From Ruminococcus sp. (GTDB taxonomy: Bacteria; Bacillota; Clostridia; Oscillospirales; Ruminococcaceae), in the NCBI GenBank assembly GCA_029060305.1, contig JAIDUG010000007.1, positions 34,718 to 98,717 of the forward strand: 64,000 nt of DNA, written 5' to 3'. The position numbers and the translations under genes are program-made. Each line of letters starts with the position of its first letter. The stretch's first letter is position 1. The notes under the pieces are model-generated. The model made no database searches. It was not told the DNA's origin and saw nothing but the letters and a program-made list of their open reading frames with translations. This document shows positions 1-7,825 of this stretch, one piece after another.

Positions 1-402
1 ATAACTCCGCATAATATTTTCTTTATGCCTGATACCGCTGATATGATTGACTTCACACAATACGACTATGTTGTTGACGCAATAGATACAATAACAGGAA
101 AAATTGAAATAATTATGCGTTCACAGAAATCCGGAGTATCTGTTATAAGCTCAATGGGAGCAGGAAATAAAATTGACCCGACTGCTTTTGAAGTTGCGGA
201 TATATATAAAACTTCGGTTTGTCCGCTTGCACGTGTGATGAGACGTGAACTCAAAAAACGTAATGTGAAAAAACTGAAAGTTGTTTACTCAAAGGAACAG
301 CCTGTAGTAAGCCGTCCCGACTTCCCTGCTTCTAACTCTTTTGTGCCATCCGTTGCCGGACTTATTATTGCCGGAGAAGTTATAAAAGACCTTACAAAAT
401 AA
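1..402 (+). CDS. tcdA: tRNA threonylcarbamoyladenosine dehydratase, 3' part (partial)
   Basis: The reading frame is open from base 1 and ends at TAA 400-402, so the 5' part lies outside the window. The visible ~133 residues match the C-terminal half of the ThiF/E1-like TcdA (CsdL) family, which cyclises t6A37 of tRNA to ct6A using ATP. Family hallmarks seen are DYVVDAIDT, the SSMGAGNKIDP stretch and the tail PSVAGLIIAGEV. The first in-frame ATG (25) is internal, not a start. A strong bidirectional hairpin follows. Assignment to TcdA rather than another ThiF-like adenylyltransferase rests on the GAGNKIDP and final AGLIIAGE segments. Confidence 0.85.
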   Translation: MTPHNIFFMPDTADMIDFTQYDYVVDAIDTITGKIEIIMRSQKSGVSVISSMGAGNKIDPTAFEVADIYKTSVCPLARVMRRELKKRNVKKLKVVYSKEQPVVSRPDFPASNSFVPSVAGLIIAGEVIKDLTK

Positions 403-405
403 CAA

Positions 406-433
406 AAAAGACAGTCATTCAAGACTGTCTTTT
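406..433. terminator. Bidirectional rho-independent terminator
   Basis: An 11-bp perfect stem (406-416 with 423-433, core AAAAGACAGTC) has a 6-nt loop and is flanked by A-rich and T-rich runs. It can terminate tcdA on the plus strand and the GH105 operon on the minus strand; the last GH105 codons and its stop lie inside the hairpin. Confidence 0.85.
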
Positions 434-1546
434 CTTTATTTCAACATACGCCATAATGTAAGGTGCAATACCTTTTGCATCATTTGAAACAACTTTTTCG
501 CTGAGATAGTATTTTTCAGAACCGTCACGGTTTTCTGCTCCGCCAAGTCCTGCCATAAGACATATATTTTTCAGTACGGGAATTTTTTCAGGAGAGATAT
601 ATTTTTCCGTCACTGAACTGAAAGCATTCAGTCCGGCAGTAAGTATATTTTTTCCGGAAATTCCCATATCAGCAGACTTTACGGCAGAATAAGCAAAAAG
701 AAGTGTACCGCTTGTTTCCGTGTAATTTCCGTCAGCTTTTGGCTTTGCAGGTAACTGGCATAATGTACCGTCGGGATTTGTACAGGCTGTCAGTGATTCA
801 AGCAGTCCGACAAGCATTTCCGCACATAAAGTATACAGACGGTGATTTTTCTGAACTATTCCGCATAAATCAGCAAGTCCGGCACAAAACCAACCCATTG
901 CCCTCAGCCAAAATTCAGAAGAAAGACCGGTTTCAGCGTTTGCCCAGCACTGAGAACGTTTTTCATCATAACCGTGAAAATAAAGACCTGTTTTCCTGTC
1001 GCACATCAGTCTGCGGACGTTTTCAAGCTGTGAATATATATCTTCATAAATATCAGTACCTGAAATTTCAGCGTATTCCGCCATAAACGGAAACGCCATA
1101 TATATACCGTCAAGCCATAACTGATACGGATAAATCGCTTTGTGCCAGAAGTTTCCGTTTTCAAGACGTGGCTGTCTTTCAAGCTGTGAGTATATTTTTT
1201 CAAGGGATTTTCTGTAACGTTTTTCGCCTGTCTTGCGGAAAAGATAAATCAGATTTTTACCGCCGTTTATGTTGTCAAGGTTGAAGTCTTCAGTCCGCAT
1301 AGTAGGAATACTTCCGTCACATATATATGCGTCTGTAAAATTTATTGCGTATTCAAGCAGTTGATTATTTCCTGTAAGTTCGTAAAGCATTGTAACAGCT
1401 TTTATCATACAGTTATCAATGTAATTCCACTTTGCCGGTTTCTGAAAAACAGAGTTTTCCCTGTTCCATATCGGCGAAAGAGGTTCAGACGGCAGAATAA
1501 GATTTTCTATATATGATTCAACAATTATGTCAGCGATAGTTTTCAT
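419..1546 (-). CDS. GH105 unsaturated rhamnogalacturonyl/glucuronyl hydrolase
   Basis: A 375-aa (alpha/alpha)6-barrel protein of the GH88/GH105 type (YteR/YesR-like). The family removes the 4,5-unsaturated uronic acid left by polysaccharide lyases, by hydrating the double bond. The motif WLDGIYM carries the expected catalytic Asp at about residue 146, and FNLDNINGGKN fits the second conserved acidic region. No signal peptide is visible, so it should act in the cytoplasm on imported disaccharides. It is the last gene of a minus-strand operon, its start overlapping the upstream permease stop by 4 bp, which links import to cleavage. Substrate (rhamnogalacturonan versus another lyase product) is inferred from family only. 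Confidence 0.85.
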   Translation of the reverse strand: MKTIADIIVESYIENLILPSEPLSPIWNRENSVFQKPAKWNYIDNCMIKAVTMLYELTGNNQLLEYAINFTDAYICDGSIPTMRTEDFNLDNINGGKNLIYLFRKTGEKRYRKSLEKIYSQLERQPRLENGNFWHKAIYPYQLWLDGIYMAFPFMAEYAEISGTDIYEDIYSQLENVRRLMCDRKTGLYFHGYDEKRSQCWANAETGLSSEFWLRAMGWFCAGLADLCGIVQKNHRLYTLCAEMLVGLLESLTACTNPDGTLCQLPAKPKADGNYTETSGTLLFAYSAVKSADMGISGKNILTAGLNAFSSVTEKYISPEKIPVLKNICLMAGLGGAENRDGSEKYYLSEKVVSNDAKGIAPYIMAYVEIKKRQS

Positions 1547-2367
1547 TTTGAAAGACCTCCGGTAGTTATACCTACAAATTTTTTCTGTGCCAGTGCAAAT
1601 ATAGTTACTGACGGTATAAGTCCTATAACGGACATTGCAATTATTTTACATACTTCATAGCCCTGTCCGGTACTGTCCACGGACGTTCTGAGGGCAAGGG
1701 ATAAAGTGTATTTTTCAGTTGAATTTATGAATATAAGCGGATTTATAAAATCGTTCATAGTCCACAGGAAATTGAATACTACTATCGAAATCACCGCCGG
1801 TTTTATACACGGAATCAGCACATATACAAGTGTGCCGATAGTACCGCAACCGTCAAGCCGTGATGCTTCGTCAAGTTCTTTCGGCAGACCTCTGAAAAAC
1901 TGAATCAGTATAAATACGAACATTCCCTCACACGCAAACAACGACGGTACTGTCAGCGGAATGTAGCTGTCAAGGAATCCCAGTTTATTCCAGAACATAT
2001 ACATAGGCATAACGGTGACTATTGCAGGCATGAACATTCCGACCATGAGAAGTGAAAAGAAGAATTTTTTCAGCGGAAAATCAAATCTTGCGAATCCGTA
2101 TGCAACCAGTACTGACGATACAACGGCAAATACTGTTTTCGGAATAATTATCAGAAACGTGTTGAAAAAGTAATATCCCATTGAATAACCTGTATTTGTT
2201 TTCCACGCCCTTATGTAAACACTGAAATCGAAATTTTCCGGCAGAAACCATACAGAGCTATATATTTCCTTGTTGGACTTGAAAGAAGCTCCGACAAGCC
2301 ATAACAAAGGGTACAGCATAAAAACTCCTATAAAAGTGAGTATTATATATGTAAAAGTTTTTTTCAT
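1543..2367 (-). CDS. Carbohydrate ABC transporter permease, MalG/AraQ type
   Basis: A 274-aa inner-membrane permease with about six hydrophobic segments. The cytoplasmic EAA loop that docks the ATPase is visible as EASRLDGCG followed about ten residues later by IPCIKPA. It is the second permease of an importer whose binding protein and first permease lie just upstream in the same operon (ATGA overlap at 2364-2367). No ATPase gene is present, so, as in many Firmicutes, a shared MsmK/MsmX-type ATPase elsewhere probably energises it. Confidence 0.92.
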   Translation of the reverse strand: MKKTFTYIILTFIGVFMLYPLLWLVGASFKSNKEIYSSVWFLPENFDFSVYIRAWKTNTGYSMGYYFFNTFLIIIPKTVFAVVSSVLVAYGFARFDFPLKKFFFSLLMVGMFMPAIVTVMPMYMFWNKLGFLDSYIPLTVPSLFACEGMFVFILIQFFRGLPKELDEASRLDGCGTIGTLVYVLIPCIKPAVISIVVFNFLWTMNDFINPLIFINSTEKYTLSLALRTSVDSTGQGYEVCKIIAMSVIGLIPSVTIFALAQKKFVGITTGGLSK

Positions 2368-3251
2368 AGTGAATCACTCCGGTTTTTTCCTGTAATCCTG
2401 AACATTATGCACACTATAACCGCCGTAATTACAAGCAACACCCAAGATATAGCGTTTGCATAACCGGCATTGTGATAACTGAACATCTCGTCATAAATCA
2501 ACATTCCAACTGTATATGTACTTTTCATAGGATTGCCCTCAGTAATCATATAAGGAGCGTTAAATTCCTGCAAAGCTGATATAGTCTGCAATATTACGTT
2601 TATAAAAATTGTATTTTTCATAAGAGGAAGCGTTATACTGAAAAAAGCCCTCACACTTCCGCAACCGTCCACACGTGATGCCTCATAATACTCTTTCGGA
2701 ATTTCCTTGATAGCAGTCAGAAATATAATCATAGTAGAACCAAATTCCCATAGTCTGAGAAGTATTATTATAAACAGAGCGTATCTCTCATCACCGTACC
2801 AGCTTACAGCGGACAGTCCTAACATTTCAAGAAACTGGTTGACAAGACCGTCACTTGTAAAAAGGTACTGCCACATTATTGCAACGGCAAGATTAGAGCC
2901 GAGTATCGACGGTATATAAAAAGCTGTTCTGTAAAAACCTATTCCCTTTATGTTGATACTGAGAAGAAGTGCCGTCAGCAGTGAGACAATTATTTTCAGC
3001 GGTACGAAAATTACAGTATATTTTAAAGTCACTCCTACCGCTTTCAGAAAATTTCTGTCAGTCAGCATTTTACTGTAGTTTTCGAGACCGATAAATTCGG
3101 GACTATGTATATTGTCATAATGTGTAAGCCCTGTCAAAAAAGAACACACAAACGGATATACAATAAACAATATACTTCCGATTATGAACGGAGTGATAAG
3201 AAAAAGTCCTGTAAATCTGCTTACTCCGACGGGATTGTTGTATTTTTTAAT
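2364..3251 (-). CDS. Carbohydrate ABC transporter permease, MalF/UgpA type; probable ATT start
   Basis: This permease carries the EAA motif EASRVDGCG ... LPLMKN and pairs with the MalG-type gene downstream. The first ordinary in-frame start (TTG at 3170) would cut into the first membrane helix. The frame is open upstream and encodes IKKYNNPVGVSRFTGLF then ITPFIIGSILFIVYPF, the normal N terminus of this family (short basic tail, then helix 1). A good ribosome site (AAAGGTGG) ends about 7 nt before an ATT codon at 3251-3249, and no ATG, GTG or TTG exists there in frame. I therefore place the start at ATT, giving about 295 aa. The product is certain, the start codon is inferred. Confidence 0.8.
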   Translation of the reverse strand: MKKYNNPVGVSRFTGLFLITPFIIGSILFIVYPFVCSFLTGLTHYDNIHSPEFIGLENYSKMLTDRNFLKAVGVTLKYTVIFVPLKIIVSLLTALLLSINIKGIGFYRTAFYIPSILGSNLAVAIMWQYLFTSDGLVNQFLEMLGLSAVSWYGDERYALFIIILLRLWEFGSTMIIFLTAIKEIPKEYYEASRVDGCGSVRAFFSITLPLMKNTIFINVILQTISALQEFNAPYMITEGNPMKSTYTVGMLIYDEMFSYHNAGYANAISWVLLVITAVIVCIMFRITGKNRSDSL

Positions 3252-3299
3252 ATTGTTCCCACCTTTCCTTATACTTTTTTGTGTATATGTAATTTCCTG

Positions 3300-4598
3300 T
3301 CAATGTTTTATACTGTCAAGATAGCTTTTCATATTGTCGTAAAGTTCCTGAGCGGTTTTTCTTACGTCTGCCGAGTTATAGGAAATCTGTTCTATAGCTG
3401 TATTGTAAAACTCTTTCATTCGTGCAAGTTCCATATACGGACTGATTGTTACAGTATCCATAGATTCAAGCATTTCACCATTCTGATACGCAAGACCTTT
3501 AAGTTTTCCTGTTTCCTCAAGCCTTTCCGATGCGTAACGTGATGCAGGAATACCTCTTGACGTTCCGAGAATATCCGCACAGTCAGGATTATTCAGCAGA
3601 AAATCTATAAAAGCTCCTGATTCGTCGGGGTACTGAGTATTTGCGGAAACTGCATACATAAGCGAGGGCTTGACAAACCACCCGCCTGAATTTCCGTCAT
3701 TATCCGTAAGAAAAGCCCCTGCTTCAAGTACACCTTCGTCAAGTACAGATTCGTATTTTCCTACAGCACTTCCCCATTCAAGCACCCCTGCGATATTACC
3801 GCTTATAAACTCCGGCGACTGATACAAGGCGGTGTTGCCGTCCTCGTCTGTACGTGTGCGGACGTTTCGGATAACGTGGTTATCTTCAAGCCGTTTGTAA
3901 AATTCAAGGGCTTTTTCAATATCGTCAACACTGAAATTCATGTTTCCGTCCATATCAATGAAAGTTTTTCCGGTTGTCTGCTGAACGTACACCACCGCCA
4001 AATACCACGCTGTACCACCGGACTGTATATCAAGGTCAATGGGATAACGTCCGTAAGGCTCGAATATTTTTCCGAGTGAAATAAGTTCGTCCCAAGTTTC
4101 CGGATAAGATGCACCCACCTGCTCAAATATCTTTGAATTATAGAAAAGTCCACGTCCGGACAATGAGACAGCTATCGCATTAAGATGACCGTTCATTGTG
4201 CCGAATGACAGAATTTCGTCGTCAAATCCCGACAAATCAAGGAAATTATCAAGTCTGCTGAGGTCATAAAAGCCCTCGCCGTCCTCTGAGAGAACAGTAA
4301 GCCAGTCATAATTTATCTGCATAATATCTGGTTCAGAGCCACCGCTAATCTGAGTATTTATTTTTTCCGTCCAGCCGTCCCAACCGCCGTACTCCGCTTT
4401 TATTTCAATATCAGGGTGTAAGCTGTTCCATAGTTCTATGGCTTTCAGAGTAGCTTCGTGCCGGTCGTCTCCGCCCCACCAAGAAAACCTCAATGTGCAA
4501 CCGTCAAGACTGTTATCCGGTGACGCTTTTTCAGCAGTATCTTTTCCACAGGCAGAGAGAACCAAAGTACAAACAACAAGTATTGATATTTTTTTCAC
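3300..4598 (-). CDS. Sugar ABC transporter substrate-binding lipoprotein
   Basis: A 432-aa extracellular solute-binding protein (family 1). The lipoprotein signal MKKISILVVCTLVLSAC ends in a lipobox with Cys17 as the lipidation site. The mature part starts with the typical LRFSWWGGDDRHEATLKAIE segment and carries the PDIMQINYDWL motif common in oligosaccharide binders. It is the first gene of the importer operon with a good promoter upstream, so it should be made in excess of the permeases. Linkage to a GH105 enzyme suggests unsaturated pectin-derived oligosaccharides as ligand; this is inference. Confidence 0.93.
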   Translation of the reverse strand: MKKISILVVCTLVLSACGKDTAEKASPDNSLDGCTLRFSWWGGDDRHEATLKAIELWNSLHPDIEIKAEYGGWDGWTEKINTQISGGSEPDIMQINYDWLTVLSEDGEGFYDLSRLDNFLDLSGFDDEILSFGTMNGHLNAIAVSLSGRGLFYNSKIFEQVGASYPETWDELISLGKIFEPYGRYPIDLDIQSGGTAWYLAVVYVQQTTGKTFIDMDGNMNFSVDDIEKALEFYKRLEDNHVIRNVRTRTDEDGNTALYQSPEFISGNIAGVLEWGSAVGKYESVLDEGVLEAGAFLTDNDGNSGGWFVKPSLMYAVSANTQYPDESGAFIDFLLNNPDCADILGTSRGIPASRYASERLEETGKLKGLAYQNGEMLESMDTVTISPYMELARMKEFYNTAIEQISYNSADVRKTAQELYDNMKSYLDSIKH

Positions 4599-4665
4599 AC
4601 ATAAAACTCCCTCTGAAAATATAATTATTTGTATATATTATAATATATTTTCCGGAAAAAATCAA
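4599..4665 (-). promoter_or_regulatory. Sigma-A promoter and RBS of the sugar-importer operon
   Basis: Read on the minus strand, TTGATT (4660-4665) is separated by 17 bp from TATAAT (4637-4642), with a GAGGGAG ribosome site just before the ATG at 4598. The remaining part of this 400-bp divergent gap up to 4940 is A/T-rich and shows no gene. No clear operator palindrome was recognised. Confidence 0.6.
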
Positions 4666-4946
4666 CCCCCGAAATTCCACATATGATTCGTCATAATATA
4701 CAGATTAAGCACTGTCAGATTGTTGCAGTATACAAAAATAAAATCCGCTTTAATTAAAACTTATAATATAAATTCTTTCCTATTTAAAAAGGGAGATTTT
4801 CCGAAACATCATTTCCGGAGATAAAATATATTTTTTGTACATTCTGACATATAAAAAATTTTTTTCGTCTTTGGACTTTGTATATTTTTCAAGTACTGTT
4901 TTTCTGAAAAAACACTCAAAAATTTATGACATTTTTTGTAAACATA

Positions 4947-4989
4947 TTGCAAAATTCAGCAGAATATGATAATATATAATAAAGGGAGG
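4947..4989 (+). promoter_or_regulatory. Probable promoter and RBS of nfeD
   Basis: TTGCAA (4947-4952), a 17-bp spacer and TAATAT (4970-4975), followed by a GGGAGG ribosome site at 4984-4989. The stretch is very A/T-rich, so other registers are possible. Confidence 0.45.
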
Positions 4990-4997
4990 TGGTTGCC

Positions 4998-5429
4998 GTG
5001 AATATAATATTATGGGCGGTTGCGGTAGTGGTATTTGTTGTGGCAGAGGTTATGACGGTACAGCTTGTATCGGTATGGCTTGCGGTGGGAGCTTTCATAA
5101 CTATGATTATTACACACTTTACAGACCTGAAATTTTCCGGACAGTTGGCGGTATTTATCGTAAGCTCCGCAATACTCCTCGCAGTTACTTTTCCGATTAT
5201 CAAAAAATTCCGGAAGAACAGAAACTACACTCCGACAAATGCTGAACTCAATACCGGAAAACAAGCAGTTGTAATTGAGGAAATAAACACACGTTCCGGC
5301 ACAGGTCGTGTAACTCTCAACGGTGTTGACTGGAAGGCAGTTTCGGACGAAGTGATTCCTGTGGACAGCATAGTGACAGTAAAATCAGTTGACAGTGCAA
5401 AATTAATAGTTACGCTTAAGGAGGCATAA
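4998..5429 (+). CDS. NfeD-family membrane protein
   Basis: A 143-aa protein with two N-terminal hydrophobic segments followed by an OB-fold-like C-terminal domain (GRVTLNGVDWKAVSDEVIPVDSIVTV), which is the standard short NfeD layout. NfeD proteins partner with SPFH/stomatin-like proteins, and exactly such a gene starts 3 bp downstream. The GTG at 4998 is chosen because the GGGAGG site lies 8 nt upstream; an in-frame GTG at 4989 overlaps that site and is unlikely. Family function is thought to be membrane microdomain and envelope-stress related; the specific role is unknown. Confidence 0.85.
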   Translation: MNIILWAVAVVVFVVAEVMTVQLVSVWLAVGAFITMIITHFTDLKFSGQLAVFIVSSAILLAVTFPIIKKFRKNRNYTPTNAELNTGKQAVVIEEINTRSGTGRVTLNGVDWKAVSDEVIPVDSIVTVKSVDSAKLIVTLKEA

Positions 5430-5431
5430 TT

Positions 5432-6409
5432 ATGAATGGTATTGGTGGTATTATAATTGCGTTTGTTATTGTCTTTATTCTCATTCTGATAATAAGGTGC
5501 ATAAGAATTGTACCTCAGGCACACGTATTTGTCATTGAACGTTTCGGCTCTTTTCATGCCGAATGGCAGACAGGAATACATATGTGTATACCGTTCATTG
5601 ACAGGATTGCAGGTAAAATATCAATCAAGGAAAAAGTTGTTGACTTCAAACCACAGCCGGTAATAACAAAAGACAACGTAACAATGCAGATAGATACGGT
5701 TGTATTCTATCAGATTACTGATGCTAAACAATATATTTACGGTGTGGAAAATCCCTTGCAGGCTATCGAAAACCTTTCCGCTACAACGCTCCGTAATATA
5801 ATAGGCGAAATGGAACTTGATTCAACGCTCACGTCAAGGGACATCATAAACACTAAAATAACGGCTACTCTTGACCAGGCTACAGACCGCTGGGGTATAA
5901 AGGTAAACCGTGTGGAACTGAAAAATATTCTTCCGCCACGTGAGATTCAGGACGCTATGGAAAAACAAATGAAAGCTGAACGTGAACGCCGTGAAAAGAT
6001 TCTTCAGGCTGAAGGTGACAAGAAGTCTCAGGTACTTGTTGCAGAGGGTGAAAAAGAGTCTCAGATTCTGAGGGCTCAGGCAAAAAAAGAGTCTGCAATC
6101 CTTGAGGCAGAAGCTGAAAAACAAGCTATGATTTTACGTGCAGATGCTGAACGTGAAAGACAGATTCTTGAGGCTACCGGTCAGGCAGAAGCTATCGCCC
6201 TTGTACAGCAGGCACTGGCTGACAGTCTTGTAAAACTCAACAACGCCTCTCCGAATGAGCAGGTACTTCGCCTGAAAGCACTTGAGGCTTTCGGAAAAGT
6301 CGCTGACGGAAAAGCTACTAAAATTATAATTCCGAGTGAAATACAGGGTATTGCAGGTCTTGCAACAAGTATCAAAGAAATTTCTGCTAACGACAAAATC
6401 TCAGACTAA
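5432..6409 (+). CDS. SPFH/band 7 (stomatin/QmcA-like) membrane scaffold protein
   Basis: A 325-aa protein with one N-terminal membrane helix, then a band-7 domain (VPQAHVFVIERFGSFHAEWQ, VDFKPQPVITKDNVTMQIDT, GEMELDSTLTSRDIIN), then a long charged coiled coil rich in EGEKESQ and AEAEKQA repeats. This is the paraslipin/QmcA architecture, forming oligomeric rings in membrane microdomains. It is translationally close to nfeD (2-bp gap), its usual partner. Confidence 0.93.
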   Translation: MNGIGGIIIAFVIVFILILIIRCIRIVPQAHVFVIERFGSFHAEWQTGIHMCIPFIDRIAGKISIKEKVVDFKPQPVITKDNVTMQIDTVVFYQITDAKQYIYGVENPLQAIENLSATTLRNIIGEMELDSTLTSRDIINTKITATLDQATDRWGIKVNRVELKNILPPREIQDAMEKQMKAERERREKILQAEGDKKSQVLVAEGEKESQILRAQAKKESAILEAEAEKQAMILRADAERERQILEATGQAEAIALVQQALADSLVKLNNASPNEQVLRLKALEAFGKVADGKATKIIIPSEIQGIAGLATSIKEISANDKISD

Positions 6410-6475
6410 TATCCAATTCTATACATTTGGTACAATTTACACAATATACTCACTTTATTTCGTCTAATATGTCAA

Positions 6476-6504
6476 TTGAAATTTTTTCCTTTATGTGATA
6501 TAAT
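6476..6504 (+). promoter_or_regulatory. Sigma-A promoter of the first dockerin gene
   Basis: TTGAAA (6476-6481), 17-bp spacer, TATAAT (6499-6504); an AAGGAGG ribosome site follows before the ATG at 6541. Confidence 0.75.
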
Positions 6505-6540
6505 ATAAAATGGAATAAAAATAATTCAAGGAGGTATGAC

Positions 6541-7653
6541 ATGAAAAGTTTAATCATTGGTCTTTTATGTGCTACTATGGCAGGAACTGCAACACAAAAT
6601 ACCGCATCAGATACCGATTATATCCCTACAAACAACATATTCATTCCCAACAGAGACAGAAGCATAACCGAAACTGTAATTTCAGGCGATGCAAACTGCG
6701 ACGGAAAACTCAATATTGCTGACGCTGTAATTCTTCAGAGCTACCTCACAAAAGATTTCAACGAGGTCAATGACCTGTCACGCCTTGATATAAATTTTGA
6801 CGGAATTATTGATTCTTTTGATATTATTGTCATGCGTCAGACTATCTTACACCCAGAAGAAGCCGTTGAGCGTGTATATTCAATTGATATGCTTAATTCA
6901 ACGGACAGTTTTACTCAGCATGACGGTATCTTTACAAATTCCGAAGAAGTTTCTTCATATCTTTCGGAATTTATTTCAGACCCCTCCGAAGTACAGAAGT
7001 ATCTTGACCGTTACGACGATACTTTCTTTGAGGACAATAACCTTGTACTTGTACCGATAATGCAGGAAAGAGGCAAGGGCATTTATTACGATATAACAGG
7101 TTTCGGAAAAATACGTCCCAATTCAAAAGCACGGGTAGCAGGAACAGAATTGTTCCTTTCGCTCTCCACTAATTATGATGCTTACAAAATGATTTATCCG
7201 GTGACAAATACGCCGTTACTGGTACAGGCAAGTATTCCGAAATATCATAGCAGTGAAAACGATTATGTTTCAGTATTCGACGAAAGCGAAAATACAACGC
7301 ATATGTCGTCACATACCTACTTCTCCCCCGACGGTACAGAAGAAATAATAATTACTCAGGAAACTGTAAACAATAATTTAAGTGATATAAGAGTTTTCCG
7401 CAGAACCGGTAAAATTTCTTTTCAGGCTCTCACCTATATGACAGGTCGTGGCGAAAAGCCTTTCAAGGACGATGGCGAATGGTACGTTGACGATGAAGGA
7501 AACGATGTTTTCGGAAATGAAACAACCTACAGTATTACGTGGCTTGATAATGCTATCACTATTGAACACCTTATCAGTAACGATAACTGGGAAAAAGTCC
7601 ATATACCTTTTGACAGCGATAATCTTACATCAGAGTACTATAAAAAATCATAA
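6541..7653 (+). CDS. Secreted protein with N-terminal dockerin, unknown C-terminal domain
   Basis: A 370-aa protein with a short hydrophobic signal sequence (about residues 1-20). A type-I-like dockerin follows (about residues 50-100), with two EF-hand-like calcium loops, DANCDGKLNIAD and DINFDGIIDSFD. Dockerins bind cohesins on scaffoldins, so the protein is probably attached to a cellulosome-like complex. The remaining ~270 residues match no enzyme family I can name; the segment YDDTFFEDNNLVLVPI recurs in the next gene as YDRDFFKENNLILKLF. No catalytic motif is evident. The dockerin sits directly behind the signal peptide instead of at the usual C terminus. It has its own promoter and terminator. 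Confidence 0.8.
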   Translation: MKSLIIGLLCATMAGTATQNTASDTDYIPTNNIFIPNRDRSITETVISGDANCDGKLNIADAVILQSYLTKDFNEVNDLSRLDINFDGIIDSFDIIVMRQTILHPEEAVERVYSIDMLNSTDSFTQHDGIFTNSEEVSSYLSEFISDPSEVQKYLDRYDDTFFEDNNLVLVPIMQERGKGIYYDITGFGKIRPNSKARVAGTELFLSLSTNYDAYKMIYPVTNTPLLVQASIPKYHSSENDYVSVFDESENTTHMSSHTYFSPDGTEEIIITQETVNNNLSDIRVFRRTGKISFQALTYMTGRGEKPFKDDGEWYVDDEGNDVFGNETTYSITWLDNAITIEHLISNDNWEKVHIPFDSDNLTSEYYKKS

Positions 7654-7660
7654 TATTTAC

Positions 7661-7697
7661 AAAGACGTGTTGCATTTTTGTGATACGTCTTTTTTGT
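7661..7697 (+). terminator. Terminator after first dockerin gene
   Basis: AAAGACGT (7661-7668) pairs with ACGTCTTT (7685-7692), followed by T residues. The hairpin lies directly downstream of the stop. Confidence 0.75.
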
Positions 7698-7753
7698 GCA
7701 TATTCCACAAACAACCACCTTTTTTTCCCCCCCGATTTCTTCTGTTTTTACTA

Positions 7754-7782
7754 TTGAAAATTTCCGAAAAATGATGTATAAT
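7754..7782 (+). promoter_or_regulatory. Sigma-A promoter of the second dockerin gene
   Basis: TTGAAA (7754-7759), 17-bp spacer, TATAAT (7777-7782); the CGGAGG ribosome site is at 7815-7820. It is the same promoter type as upstream of the paralogue, so both genes are probably coexpressed but independently transcribed. Confidence 0.75.
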
Positions 7783-7825
7783 ATTGGATATGAACAAACC
7801 AATTTCCAACAATACGGAGGTAACC

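Noticed and set aside
4750..4940. Possible small gene or riboswitch in the nfeD upstream gap
   Set aside because: Only A/T-rich sequence with short ORFs and no stable stem or ribosome site.
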